Source: Hymenobacter cyanobacteriorum (GTDB taxonomy: Bacteria > Bacteroidota > Bacteroidia > Cytophagales > Hymenobacteraceae). From it: 64,000 nt of DNA. The stretch lies in assembly GCF_022631375.1 (NCBI RefSeq), contig NZ_JALBGC010000002.1, forward strand, positions 496,001 to 560,000. The letters run 5' to 3'. The translations under genes were made by a program, and so were the position numbers. The notes beneath the pieces were generated by a model. It was given only the letters and a program-made list of their open reading frames with translations. It did no database searches and was not told the origin of the DNA. Each line of letters starts with the position of its first letter. Positions within the stretch are counted from its first letter, which is position 1. Shown piece after piece: positions 29,910 through 37,862 of the stretch.

Positions 29910-32900
29910 CTACTCCACCACCAGGCGGCTGGTGAAGTGGCCGGCCGGGCCGGTGTAGCGCAGGAAGTAGACGCCAGTGGCCAGGCCGGCCAGCGGCACC
30001 GGGCCATCGGGGCGGCCGTCGAGGGCCACGGTGCCCAGCACCTGCCCCAGCACGCTCAGCACGTCGAGCGTGCCCGCCCCGGCCGGGCCGGTGTAGCGGT
30101 AGCGGGCATTCTGCCCCGCCGCCACGCGGGTAGGGAACACCGTGAAGGAGGGCGTGAGCAACTGCGTGAGGGCCACGGCGCGGACGGGCGAGTAGGCCAC
30201 GGTACCGTCGCGGTCGGTCTGGCGCAAGCGGTAGTAGAGCAGGGTCGCGCCGGCCGGCAGCTGGCTATCGAGTAGGGCATAGTCGTGGCGGGCGGCGCTG
30301 GTGCCGGCCCCGGCCACGGTGCCCACGTCGGCAAAGCGGCTGCCGTCGGTGCTGCGCTCCACCGTGAAGCCGGCGTTGTTCAGCTCCTGTGCCGTGGCCC
30401 AGCGCAGGCGCACGGCGGACGGCCCCTCGGCCGTGGCCGTGAAGTCGAGCAGCGTCACGGGCAGCGGGTTGCTGGCGTTGCCCAGCGTCCAGAAGGAGAA
30501 GGACGTGATGCCCGCCTTGGTGGCCGTGTTGGCCACGGCATCGAAGGTGGTGCCGGCCTGCTTGGCCCAGGGGCCAGCGGTGCTGGTTTCACTCTTGAAC
30601 AAAGCCAGGTTGCCCTCGGCAATGCCGTTGAGCTCGTCGTCGCGGTAGGTCAGGGCCAGGGTCACGTTCAGGCCGGTGTTCACGGCGGGCACGATGTCGA
30701 AGTAGCGCTTGATGCTCTGGCTGGTGCCCGCGCCGGTCAGGGCCGTGCCGGTGGTGCGGCGCACGCGGGTGCTGCCGGGCAGCGTGGCCCCGGTGGGCGT
30801 GAGGCGCAGGCCCAGGCCGCCGAAGGTTTGGGCGGTGCCGGCGGTGCTCACGGAGCGGGTAGTTTCCACGGTGCCCGTCACGTAGCCGGGGGCCGTTTCG
30901 CTAAGGGTGGCGGCGGGGCCGAGCAGCACCTTGGCGCTGGGGCCGGTGGCCAGGAGGCCGGTCGTCAGCGTCAGGGCATTGCTCACGGTCAGGTCGCCGG
31001 CCAGGGTCAGAACGTTGGCCCCGGCGGTGGGCTTATTCACCAGCACCTGGTAGAGGGTGGCCCCGCCGGCGGTCAGGGTCTGGTTGGTAGTGCCGGAGAA
31101 GGTGACGGCGCTGGTGCCGGGGGTGAGGGTGCCGGTGTTAGCAAAGTCGCCGCGCACTTCCAGCGTGCCGCTGCTCAGATTAAGGGTGCCGGCGTTGGCG
31201 AGTGGTCCATCAACCCGCATAGTGCCGGGGTTGGTGAGGGTGCCGCTTTGGTTGGTGAAGCCGGTGGTGCCCACGAAGAGAATGCCGCCGGCCTGCACCG
31301 TGAGCAAGGTGCCGGTGTTGGCCAGGTCGGGCGGCGGAACGAAGGTGACGCTGGTAGTGCCCGAGGCCGGGTTAGGGTTGCCGGCCGCGTCCTGGGCCGC
31401 GTTGGCCAGCACGCCCACGCCCACGAGTACCGCCGCCGCCCCGCTGCTGGTGGGCGTGACGGTGAAGGTGTAGGTGGCGCCGCTGCCACTCACGCTGCCG
31501 GGCGTCACGGTGCCGTTGCTAATGGTCAGGCCGGCGGCCGAAAAGCCGGTCACGCCTTCCGAGAAGGTGACGGTGAAGGGAATGGGTGAGATGCTCGTGG
31601 GGTTAGCCGGGGTGCTGAGCGTGGCCGTGGGCGGGGTGTTGTCCACCGTCAGCGCGCTGCTGCTGCTGGCGGTGCCGTTGGGCGTGGTCACGGCCACGGG
31701 GCCGGAAGTGGCCCCGGCCGGCAGGATGAAGGTGATGGTCGTGCCATTCACCACCGTGAAGCCGGTGATGGTGACCCCGTTCAGCGTGACACCCGTGGCC
31801 CCGGTGAAGCCCGTGCCCGTGACGGTGATGGAGGTGCCCGTGTTGGCGCTGGCGGGTGCCACGCTCGTGATAGTGGGCGGCGGCAGAAAAGTGAAGCTGG
31901 TGCTGCTGGTGGCCGTGCCGCCCGGCGTGGTCACGGCGATGGGGCCGGAACTGGCCCCGGCGGGCACCACGAAGGTGAGGCTCGTGCCGCTGACGACGCT
32001 AAAGCCGCTCACCGCCGCCCCGTTCAGGGTCAGGCCCGTGGCCCCGGTGAAGTTGGTGCCCGTTACGGTCACGGTTTGCCCCACCGGCCCGCTGGCGGGC
32101 GAAAAGCTGCTGATGGTGGGCGGTAGCACCACCGTGAAGCTGCTGCTGCTGCTAGCCACCCCGCCCGGCGTGGTTACCTGGATAAGGCCCGTGGTGCTGC
32201 CCGCCCCCACCGTGAAGGTGAGGCTCGTGGCCGTGGGCGTGCCCGTGAGGGTGCCCGCCACCCCGTTCACCGTTACGCCCGTGGCCCCGGTGAAGTTGGT
32301 GCCCGTCACGGTCACGGTTTGCCCCACCGGCCCGCTGGCGGGCGAAAAGCCGCTGATGGTGGGCGGTGGCGGCTGGTTCAGGCGCACACTCACCGAGTTA
32401 CCGAGGCTGTTGGCGGTGAGCAGGTCGAGGTCGCCGTCGCCGTCCACGTCCCCCACCGCCACGCTGGTGGGGTAGCTGCCCACGGCCAGGTTGCTGCCGT
32501 TGCTGAAAGTGCCCGTGTTGGAGCCGCTCGCGTCGCCCCCGTTCAGGCGCACGCTCGCCGTGCCGCTGCTGTTGCGGTTGGCCGTGAGCAGGTCGAGGTC
32601 GCCGTCGCCGTCCACGTCCCCCACCGCTACGCTGTAGGGGTATCTGCCCACGGCCGGGTCGCTGCCGTTGCTGAACACGCCCGTGTTGGAGCCGCTGGCA
32701 TTGCCCCCGTTCAGGCGCACGCTCACCGTGCCGGGGCTGTTGTAGTTGGCCGTGAGCAGGTCAAGGTCGCCGTCGCCGTCCACGTCCCCCACCGCCACGC
32801 TGAGGGGGCGGTTGCCCACGACCGGGTCGGAGCCGCCGCTGAACGTGCCCGTGTTGGAGCCGCTCGCGTCGCCTCCGTTCAGGCGCACGCTCACCGTGCC

Positions 32901-33953
32901 GGGGCTAATCTGGTTGGCCGTGAGCAGGTCGAGGTCGCCGTCGCCGTCCACGTCGCCCACCGCCACGCTGGTGGGGGAACTGCCCACGGCCGGGTCGGAG
33001 CCGCCGCTGAACACGCCCGTGTTGGAGCCGGTGGCATCGCCCCCGTTCAGGCGCACACTCACCGTGCTGCTGTTCTGGTTGGCGGTGAGCAGGTCGAGGT
33101 CGCCGTCGCCGTCCACGTCCCCCACCGCCACGCCGGCGGGGCGGCTGCCCACGGCCGGGTCGCTGCCGCCCGAAAACACGCCCGTGTTGCTGCCCGTCGC
33201 GTCGCCCCCGTTCAGGCGCACGCTCACTGTGCCGCTGCTATAGTTGGCCGTGAGCAGGTCGAGGTCGCCGTCGCCGTCCACGTCGCCCACCGCCACGCTG
33301 GTAGGGTCGCTGCCCACGGCCGGGTCGCTGCCGTTGCTGAACACGCCCGTGTTGGAGCCGCTCGCGTCGCCCCCGTTCAGGCGCACACTCACCGTGCCGC
33401 CGCTGTTGTAGTTGGCCGTGAGCAGGTCGAGGTCGCCGTCGCCGTCCACGTCGCCCACCGCCACGCTGGTGGGGTAGCTGCTCGTGGCCGGGTTGCTGCC
33501 GCCCGCGAAGATGCCGCGCCCGATGCTGCTCGTGGCGGCCGTGAACTGATGCACCTTGCCTTTTGCCAACGTCGCGCCGCTGGTGCTCGTGGCCGCCGTG
33601 GTCGTGGTCACCAGCAGGGTTTCGCCCGGCTTGAAGCTGTTGGTCGGGTCGAAGGTGAGCGTGTTGCCGCTTGCCGTGGCCGTGCCCCGCGCCCCGTTGC
33701 GCATCCGCCCGCCGCGCTGCTGGCTGTATACCTGCACCGCGCCCAGGGTCGCGGCCGTGTTTTGCAAGGTTTGGGAGAAGGTCACCGCCACATTGGCGCT
33801 GGAGGACACGTTGCCTTGGTTGCGCGTGGGGGCCAGCGTCGTGATGGTCAGGCCTTGCGCCCGGGCGGCCCGCCCGGCCAGCAGCAGGGCCAGCAGCAGC
33901 AGCAGGGGCCGCACGCGGCCGGGGTGCCCGAGGGTCGGGAAGAGGTGTTTCAT
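29910..33953 (-). CDS. Giant T9SS-exported FG-GAP/IPT adhesin
   Basis: Secreted 1347-aa protein. Order: signal peptide (ends AARAQ), an SbsA-like Ig domain (about 35-145), seven near-identical FG-GAP-type calcium repeats (VAVGDVDGDGDLDLLTAN, 55-56 aa each, probably one seven-bladed propeller), three IPT/TIG domains (ASGPVGQTVTVTGTNFTGAT), a Big-type Ig domain, a beta-solenoid-like stretch (GTLEVRGDFANTGTL) and a T9SS type A tail ending SRLVVE. Probably surface adhesion or glycan binding. ATG at 33953 chosen (alternative 33959); the open frame to 34091 runs through the promoter. Confidence 0.9.
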   Translation of the reverse strand: MKHLFPTLGHPGRVRPLLLLLALLLAGRAARAQGLTITTLAPTRNQGNVSSSANVAVTFSQTLQNTAATLGAVQVYSQQRGGRMRNGARGTATASGNTLTFDPTNSFKPGETLLVTTTTAATSTSGATLAKGKVHQFTAATSSIGRGIFAGGSNPATSSYPTSVAVGDVDGDGDLDLLTANYNSGGTVSVRLNGGDASGSNTGVFSNGSDPAVGSDPTSVAVGDVDGDGDLDLLTANYSSGTVSVRLNGGDATGSNTGVFSGGSDPAVGSRPAGVAVGDVDGDGDLDLLTANQNSSTVSVRLNGGDATGSNTGVFSGGSDPAVGSSPTSVAVGDVDGDGDLDLLTANQISPGTVSVRLNGGDASGSNTGTFSGGSDPVVGNRPLSVAVGDVDGDGDLDLLTANYNSPGTVSVRLNGGNASGSNTGVFSNGSDPAVGRYPYSVAVGDVDGDGDLDLLTANRNSSGTASVRLNGGDASGSNTGTFSNGSNLAVGSYPTSVAVGDVDGDGDLDLLTANSLGNSVSVRLNQPPPPTISGFSPASGPVGQTVTVTGTNFTGATGVTVNGVAGTLTGTPTATSLTFTVGAGSTTGLIQVTTPGGVASSSSSFTVVLPPTISSFSPASGPVGQTVTVTGTNFTGATGLTLNGAAVSGFSVVSGTSLTFVVPAGASSGPIAVTTPGGTATSSTSFTFLPPPTITSVAPASANTGTSITVTGTGFTGATGVTLNGVTITGFTVVNGTTITFILPAGATSGPVAVTTPNGTASSSSALTVDNTPPTATLSTPANPTSISPIPFTVTFSEGVTGFSAAGLTISNGTVTPGSVSGSGATYTFTVTPTSSGAAAVLVGVGVLANAAQDAAGNPNPASGTTSVTFVPPPDLANTGTLLTVQAGGILFVGTTGFTNQSGTLTNPGTMRVDGPLANAGTLNLSSGTLEVRGDFANTGTLTPGTSAVTFSGTTNQTLTAGGATLYQVLVNKPTAGANVLTLAGDLTVSNALTLTTGLLATGPSAKVLLGPAATLSETAPGYVTGTVETTRSVSTAGTAQTFGGLGLRLTPTGATLPGSTRVRRTTGTALTGAGTSQSIKRYFDIVPAVNTGLNVTLALTYRDDELNGIAEGNLALFKSETSTAGPWAKQAGTTFDAVANTATKAGITSFSFWTLGNASNPLPVTLLDFTATAEGPSAVRLRWATAQELNNAGFTVERSTDGSRFADVGTVAGAGTSAARHDYALLDSQLPAGATLLYYRLRQTDRDGTVAYSPVRAVALTQLLTPSFTVFPTRVAAGQNARYRYTGPAGAGTLDVLSVLGQVLGTVALDGRPDGPVPLAGLATGVYFLRYTGPAGHFTSRLVVE
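32385..33500. repeat. Seven-copy intragenic repeat of about 165-168 bp
   Basis: Encodes the seven FG-GAP units. The 45-bp core coding for VAVGDVDGDGDLDLL is almost invariant at DNA level in all copies. Confidence 0.9.
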
Positions 33954-34048
33954 GGGCATAAACAAAGAATTGGACGGAGAATAAGCCGGCTCCGCTTTGG
34001 CGAGTTGAAAGCCGTCGGCCAGCAAATGCTTACCAAGGGGCAAGACCA

Positions 34049-34097
34049 CAAAGGTCCGGCCCCCGGCCACGCGGCGGTATGACATGAACATGTCATA
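34049..34097 (-). promoter_or_regulatory. Promoter/operator of the giant adhesin: ATGACATG-N2-CATGTCAT plus ACCTTTG
   Basis: A 20-bp palindrome (34078-34097, 9-bp perfect arms, 2-bp centre) overlaps the expected -33 position. A GACCTTTG box (34049-34056, minus strand) serves as -7, leaving a leader of about 95 nt. The same arrangement, with 21 nt between half-site and box, precedes the response regulator gene. Confidence 0.7.
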
Positions 34098-34121
34098 TTG
34101 GGGGTGCCCGCACCGGGCGGG

Positions 34122-34796
34122 CTAGTCGCGGCGGCGCTTCAGGGCCTGGGCCAGCAGCTCGCCGCGCGAGTTCACCTGGAGCTTGCGGTACACGCTGCGG
34201 ATGTGGTTGCGCACGGTGTCGAGGCTGATGAAGTGGCGCTCGGCAATGAGCTGGTAGCTGAGCCCGTCTTCAATGCCGCGCACGACTTCCAGCTCGCGCG
34301 CCGTGAGGGGCTCGGGCAGCAGCCTTTCCAGGACCATCGTTGCCGGAGCGGCTACCGCCGGCTGCCGCTGAAAGGCCTGCACCACGAAGCGGGCCACGCC
34401 GGGGCTCATGGGCGAGCCGCCCGCCGCCACCTGCAGCAGGTGCTCCTTAAGCTGGGCCAGGGGCGTGTTCTTGAGCAAATAGCCCACCGCGCCGGCCCGC
34501 AGGGCCTCAAATACCCGCTCGGCATCGGCATACACGCTCAGCATGAGCACCTGGGCCTCGGGCAGGAGCTGCTGAATAAGGGGCAGGCCCTCGATGCCGG
34601 TGAGGCCAGGCAGGCCGATGTCGGAGAGCACGAGCTGGGGTGGGGCGGCAGCCGTGGGTAGCCCCCGCAAGAACGCCTCCACCGAATCCGCGATGAGCAC
34701 GCAGCGAAACTCGGGCTGGGCGCAGAGGTACTCGTGCAGCGTGTCGCGGATGGAGGCTTGGTCTTCGATGATGGCCAGGGCCAGGGGGAATTGCAT
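34122..34796 (-). CDS. LuxR/NarL-type response regulator
   Basis: Cytosolic 224-aa regulator: receiver at 1-125 (IIEDQAS, phospho-acceptor Asp in LVLSDIGLPGLTG, Lys in YLLKNTP) and a LuxR-type helix-turn-helix at about 163-218 (LTARELEVVRGIEDG, DTVRNHIRSVYRKL). Probable partner is the HisKA_3 kinase at 25503-27470 (inference). Its own promoter and that of the giant adhesin share a palindrome and -7 box, suggesting that it controls both. The -7 box ends 4 nt before its ATG, implying a leaderless mRNA. Confidence 0.93.
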   Translation of the reverse strand: MQFPLALAIIEDQASIRDTLHEYLCAQPEFRCVLIADSVEAFLRGLPTAAAPPQLVLSDIGLPGLTGIEGLPLIQQLLPEAQVLMLSVYADAERVFEALRAGAVGYLLKNTPLAQLKEHLLQVAAGGSPMSPGVARFVVQAFQRQPAVAAPATMVLERLLPEPLTARELEVVRGIEDGLSYQLIAERHFISLDTVRNHIRSVYRKLQVNSRGELLAQALKRRRD

Positions 34797-34800
34797 GGAG

Positions 34801-34849
34801 CAAAGGTCCGGCCCAGAATCATGCGGCGGTATGACATAAACATGTTGTT
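34801..34849 (-). promoter_or_regulatory. Promoter/operator of the response regulator (imperfect palindrome)
   Basis: TATGACAT at 34830-34837, then aaaCATGTTGT, is an imperfect copy of the palindrome at 34078-34097. A GACCTTTG box lies at 34801-34808 (minus strand), 21 nt from the half-site. The words GCGGCGGTATGACAT and CAAAGGTCCGGCCC are identical in both promoters. Confidence 0.7.
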
Positions 34850-34874
34850 TTTCGAGCAGGTCGGGCGCAGCAAA

Positions 34875-34902
34875 AAGCCCCCGGCCGTCGGTCCGGGGGC
34901 TT
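34875..34902 (-). terminator. Terminator of the Delta-60 gene
   Basis: Stem aagcccccgg / ccgggggctt of 10 bp, 20 bases past the stop codon, followed by T5 on the minus strand. Confidence 0.85.
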
Positions 34903-34922
34903 AAGGTATCCGCTGGAACAGA

Positions 34923-37646
34923 CTACTCCACCGTCAGGCGCACGGCGCGCGCGCCGGCCCGCGCCACGTACACTCCCGCCGGAGTGCCGGCCGGCAGCGC
35001 CAGCGTTGCCGTGCCCGAAGCGTCGGCGGTGGCCGTAGTCACGGGGCGGCCCAGCGCGTCCGTCACCGTCACCACCGCGCCGGGCGCAGTGCCCGTAAGG
35101 GTGGCCGTGCCGCCGTGGGCCGGGTTGGGATATACCGTCAGGCCGGCCGCCGCGCCCGCTAGCGTCACGGTGCGCACCGGCGAGTAGCTGAACGTGCCAT
35201 CGGTGTCTACCTGCTTGAGGCGGTAGTAGAGAAAGGCCACGCCCGTGGGCAGCTGGCCGTCGAGCAGTTCGTAGCGGCGGGCGCGGCTGCTGCTGCCCGC
35301 CGCGGCCACCGTGCCGATGCGGGCAAACGCGCGGCCATCGGCGCTACGCTCCACCTCGAAGGCCTGGCTGTTCTTTTCCGAGGCCGTGGCCCAGGCCAGG
35401 CGCACAGCGTTGGCCCCGTTGGCCGTGGCCGTGAAGGCCGTCAGCTCCACGGGCAGGGGCACGCCGGTAAGGGCATTGAGCGCCGCCAGGCCGATACGCG
35501 GCTGCCCGCCGATGTTGTTGAACTGCCCCCCCACGTACACTGTGCCCCCCGCCACGGCCAGCGCACTCACGGTGCTGCTGGCGTTGGGGTCGAAGCCGGC
35601 CAGGGCCACGCCCGTGCCCGCGTCGAGCGCCGCTATCCGGTTGCGCCCGGCCCCGCCAATGTTTGTAAAATCGCCCCCGGCGTACACGGTGCCCCCCGCT
35701 ACGGCCAGCGTATTCACGGTATTGTTGGCGTTGGGGTTGAAGCCGGCCAGGGCCACGCCCGTGCCCGCGTCGAGCGCCGCCAGGCGGTTGCGCGCCGCCC
35801 CGCCGATGTTGTTGAAGAAACCCCCGGCGTACACCGTGCCCCCCGCCACGGCCAGGACATAGACGTTGCTGTTGGCCTTGGGATTGAAGCCGGCCAGGGC
35901 CACGCCCGTGCCCGCGTCGAGCGCCGCCACGTAGTTGCGCACGGCCCCGCCGATGGTGGTGAAGGCCCCCCCGGCGTACACCACCCCCCCCGCCACGGCC
36001 AGCGCACTCACGGTGTTGTTGGCGTTGGGGTCGAAGCTGGCCAGGGCCACGCCCGTGCCCGCGTCGAGCGCCGCTAGCTGGTTGCGCGTGGCCCCGCCGA
36101 TGGCGGTGAAGTTGCCCCCCACGTACACGGTGCCCCCCGCCACGGCCAGCGCACTCACGGTGCTGCTGGCGTTGGGGTCGAAGCCGGCCAGGGCCACGCC
36201 CGTGCCCGCGTCGAGCGCGGCGATGCATCTGCGCGGCAGCCCGCCGATGCTGGTGAAGGCCCCCCCGGCGTACACCGTGCCCCCCCCCACGGCCAGCGCA
36301 CTCACGGTGCCGTTGGCGTTGGGGTCGAAGCCGGCCCGGGCCACGCCCGTGGCCGCGTCGAGCGCCGCCAGCCGGTTGCGCGCCGCTCCGCCGATGCTGG
36401 TGAAGGTGCCCCCGGCGTACACCGCGCCTCCCGCCACGGCCAGCACATTCACGGGGTTGTTGGCGCTGGGGTCGAAGCCGGCCAGGGCCAGGCCCGTGCC
36501 CGCGTCGAGCGCCGCTATCCGCAAGCGCGTGGCCCCGCCAATGCTGGTGAACTGGCCCCCGGCGTACACGGTGCCCCCCGCCACGGCCAGTGCCGAGACG
36601 GGGTTGTTGGCGTTAGGTTTGAAGCCGGCCACGGCCCGCCCGTCGGTCACGTTGAGCGCGGCGAGGTTGTTGCGCGCCGCCCCGCCGATGTTGGAGAAGT
36701 CGCCCCCGGCGTACACGGTGCCCCCCGCCACGGCCAGGGCCGCGACGTTGCTGTTGGCGCTGGGGTTGAAGCCGGCTACGGCCAGCCCGGTAGCCGCGTC
36801 GAGCGCGGCTAGGCGATTGCGCGTGGCCCCGCCAATGTTGGTGAACTGGCCCCCGACGTACACGGTGCCCCCCGCCACGGCCAGTGTATTCACGGGGTTG
36901 TTGGCGTTGGGGTCGAAGCCGGCCAGGGCCAGGCCCGTGGCCGCCTCGAGCGCCGCTATCCAGTTGCGCACGGCCCCGCCGATGCTGGTGAAGGCCCCCC
37001 CCACGTACACCGTGCCCCCTGCCACGGCCAGCGCCAGGACGCTGCCGTTGGCGTTGGGGTCGAAACCGGCCAGGGCCAGGCCCGTGGCCGGGTCGAGCGC
37101 CGCTAGCCGGTTGCGCGCCGCCCCGCCGATGCTGGTAAAGCCGCCCCCCACGTACACCGTACCCCCCGCCACGGTCAGGGCCAAGACGCTACTGTTGGCG
37201 TTGGGGTCGAAGCTGGTAACGGCGCCGGTGGCATCGAGCTGGGCGATGCGGCTGCGCGCCAGCCCGCCCACCTGCGTGAAGTCGCCGCCGATATACCAGC
37301 CGCCCGCCCCGTCGGGCACGGCCGCCCGCACCGTGCCGTTGGGTCGGGCCGCGCGCAGGTCGGGCACGCCCGTGCCGCCATCGAGCGCGCTGCCGTAGGG
37401 GGTGTTCGGCCCCACGTAGGTGAAGCTGCCCCCAATGTAGACCGTGCTCCCGTCGCGCACCAAGGCGTTCACCGGGCCGTTGGTGACGTAGAGCTGCCGG
37501 TCGGGCAGCGGGGCCTGGGCGGCCGCCCGGCCGGGCAGCAGCCCCGCCGCCAGGGCCAGCAGCAGCCACACGCACCACCCGGCCCCGGCGGCGGGCCACC
37601 AAGCGCCCGGGCCGGCCGGGCCACTACCTATTCTAAAACGCATCAT
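34923..37646 (-). CDS. T9SS-exported Delta-60-repeat beta-propeller protein
   Basis: Secreted 907-aa protein. After a signal peptide (ends GRAAAQ) come about 14 beta-propeller repeats of the Delta-60 type. Two N-terminal ones are divergent (VYIGGSFTYVG, WYIGGDFTQVG); then twelve nearly identical 49-aa units follow (LAVAGGTVYVGGAFTSIGG). Fourteen blades would fit two seven-bladed propellers (inference). Then come a linker shared with neighbouring exoproteins (AVRLAWATASEKN, FEVERSADGRAF) and a T9SS type A tail (LTVYPNPAHGGTATL ... VRLTVE). Tandem ATGs at 37646/37643 follow a recognisable promoter. Surface role unknown. Confidence 0.88.
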   Translation of the reverse strand: MMRFRIGSGPAGPGAWWPAAGAGWCVWLLLALAAGLLPGRAAAQAPLPDRQLYVTNGPVNALVRDGSTVYIGGSFTYVGPNTPYGSALDGGTGVPDLRAARPNGTVRAAVPDGAGGWYIGGDFTQVGGLARSRIAQLDATGAVTSFDPNANSSVLALTVAGGTVYVGGGFTSIGGAARNRLAALDPATGLALAGFDPNANGSVLALAVAGGTVYVGGAFTSIGGAVRNWIAALEAATGLALAGFDPNANNPVNTLAVAGGTVYVGGQFTNIGGATRNRLAALDAATGLAVAGFNPSANSNVAALAVAGGTVYAGGDFSNIGGAARNNLAALNVTDGRAVAGFKPNANNPVSALAVAGGTVYAGGQFTSIGGATRLRIAALDAGTGLALAGFDPSANNPVNVLAVAGGAVYAGGTFTSIGGAARNRLAALDAATGVARAGFDPNANGTVSALAVGGGTVYAGGAFTSIGGLPRRCIAALDAGTGVALAGFDPNASSTVSALAVAGGTVYVGGNFTAIGGATRNQLAALDAGTGVALASFDPNANNTVSALAVAGGVVYAGGAFTTIGGAVRNYVAALDAGTGVALAGFNPKANSNVYVLAVAGGTVYAGGFFNNIGGAARNRLAALDAGTGVALAGFNPNANNTVNTLAVAGGTVYAGGDFTNIGGAGRNRIAALDAGTGVALAGFDPNASSTVSALAVAGGTVYVGGQFNNIGGQPRIGLAALNALTGVPLPVELTAFTATANGANAVRLAWATASEKNSQAFEVERSADGRAFARIGTVAAAGSSSRARRYELLDGQLPTGVAFLYYRLKQVDTDGTFSYSPVRTVTLAGAAAGLTVYPNPAHGGTATLTGTAPGAVVTVTDALGRPVTTATADASGTATLALPAGTPAGVYVARAGARAVRLTVE
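35480..37240. repeat. Twelve tandem 147-bp coding repeats
   Basis: Each 147-bp unit codes for 49 aa. Long stretches such as GTGCCCCCCGCCACGGCCAG recur almost unchanged between units, so copy number could change by recombination. Confidence 0.9.
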
Positions 37647-37711
37647 CAGCAAGCAGGCAAAATCGTGGGGTGCCAGCGCCGCCGCCGCGCCCGCGGCCCC
37701 GGATGGCGCCG

Positions 37712-37775
37712 CAAAGGTCTGGCCCGCCGGGGGCGGGCCGCAAGCCGCCGGCCTACCGCATTTGCGGTAGGCCGG
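37712..37775 (-). promoter_or_regulatory. Promoter/operator: CCTACCGCA-N2-TGCGGTAGG, CTTG and GACCTTTG
   Basis: A palindrome at 37748-37775 (13-bp perfect arms), CTTG at 37741-37744 as -33 and GACCTTTG at 37712-37719 as -7 (minus strand) lie upstream of the Delta-60 gene. The distance between the palindrome core and the -7 box equals that at 41093-41154. Confidence 0.7.
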
Positions 37776-37803
37776 GGCCGCACCGCCGGCCTTGCCCGCC
37801 GCC

Positions 37804-37835
37804 AAAAAAGCCGCCGCCCGGCAGGGGGCGGCGGC
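37804..37835 (-). terminator. Terminator of the P-domain protein gene
   Basis: Stem gccgccgccc / gggcggcggc with T6 on the minus strand, 28 bases past the stop codon. Confidence 0.8.
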
Positions 37836-37862
37836 CAGGGCAACCACGAGCCGGAAGGCCGG

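Noticed and set aside
32319..34082. A 587-codon plus-strand frame with repeated VAVAVHVPHRHAGG units
   Set aside because: Exact complement of the FG-GAP repeats of the adhesin gene; the periodicity comes from that gene.
35480..37240. Regular direct repeats that might suggest a CRISPR array
   Set aside because: The 147-bp units are continuous coding sequence without spacers, and no cas genes are present.
35935..37398. A 487-codon plus-strand frame with PPTYTVPPATASA repeats
   Set aside because: Complement of the Delta-60 repeats, whose minus-strand product has signal peptide, propeller and sorting domain.
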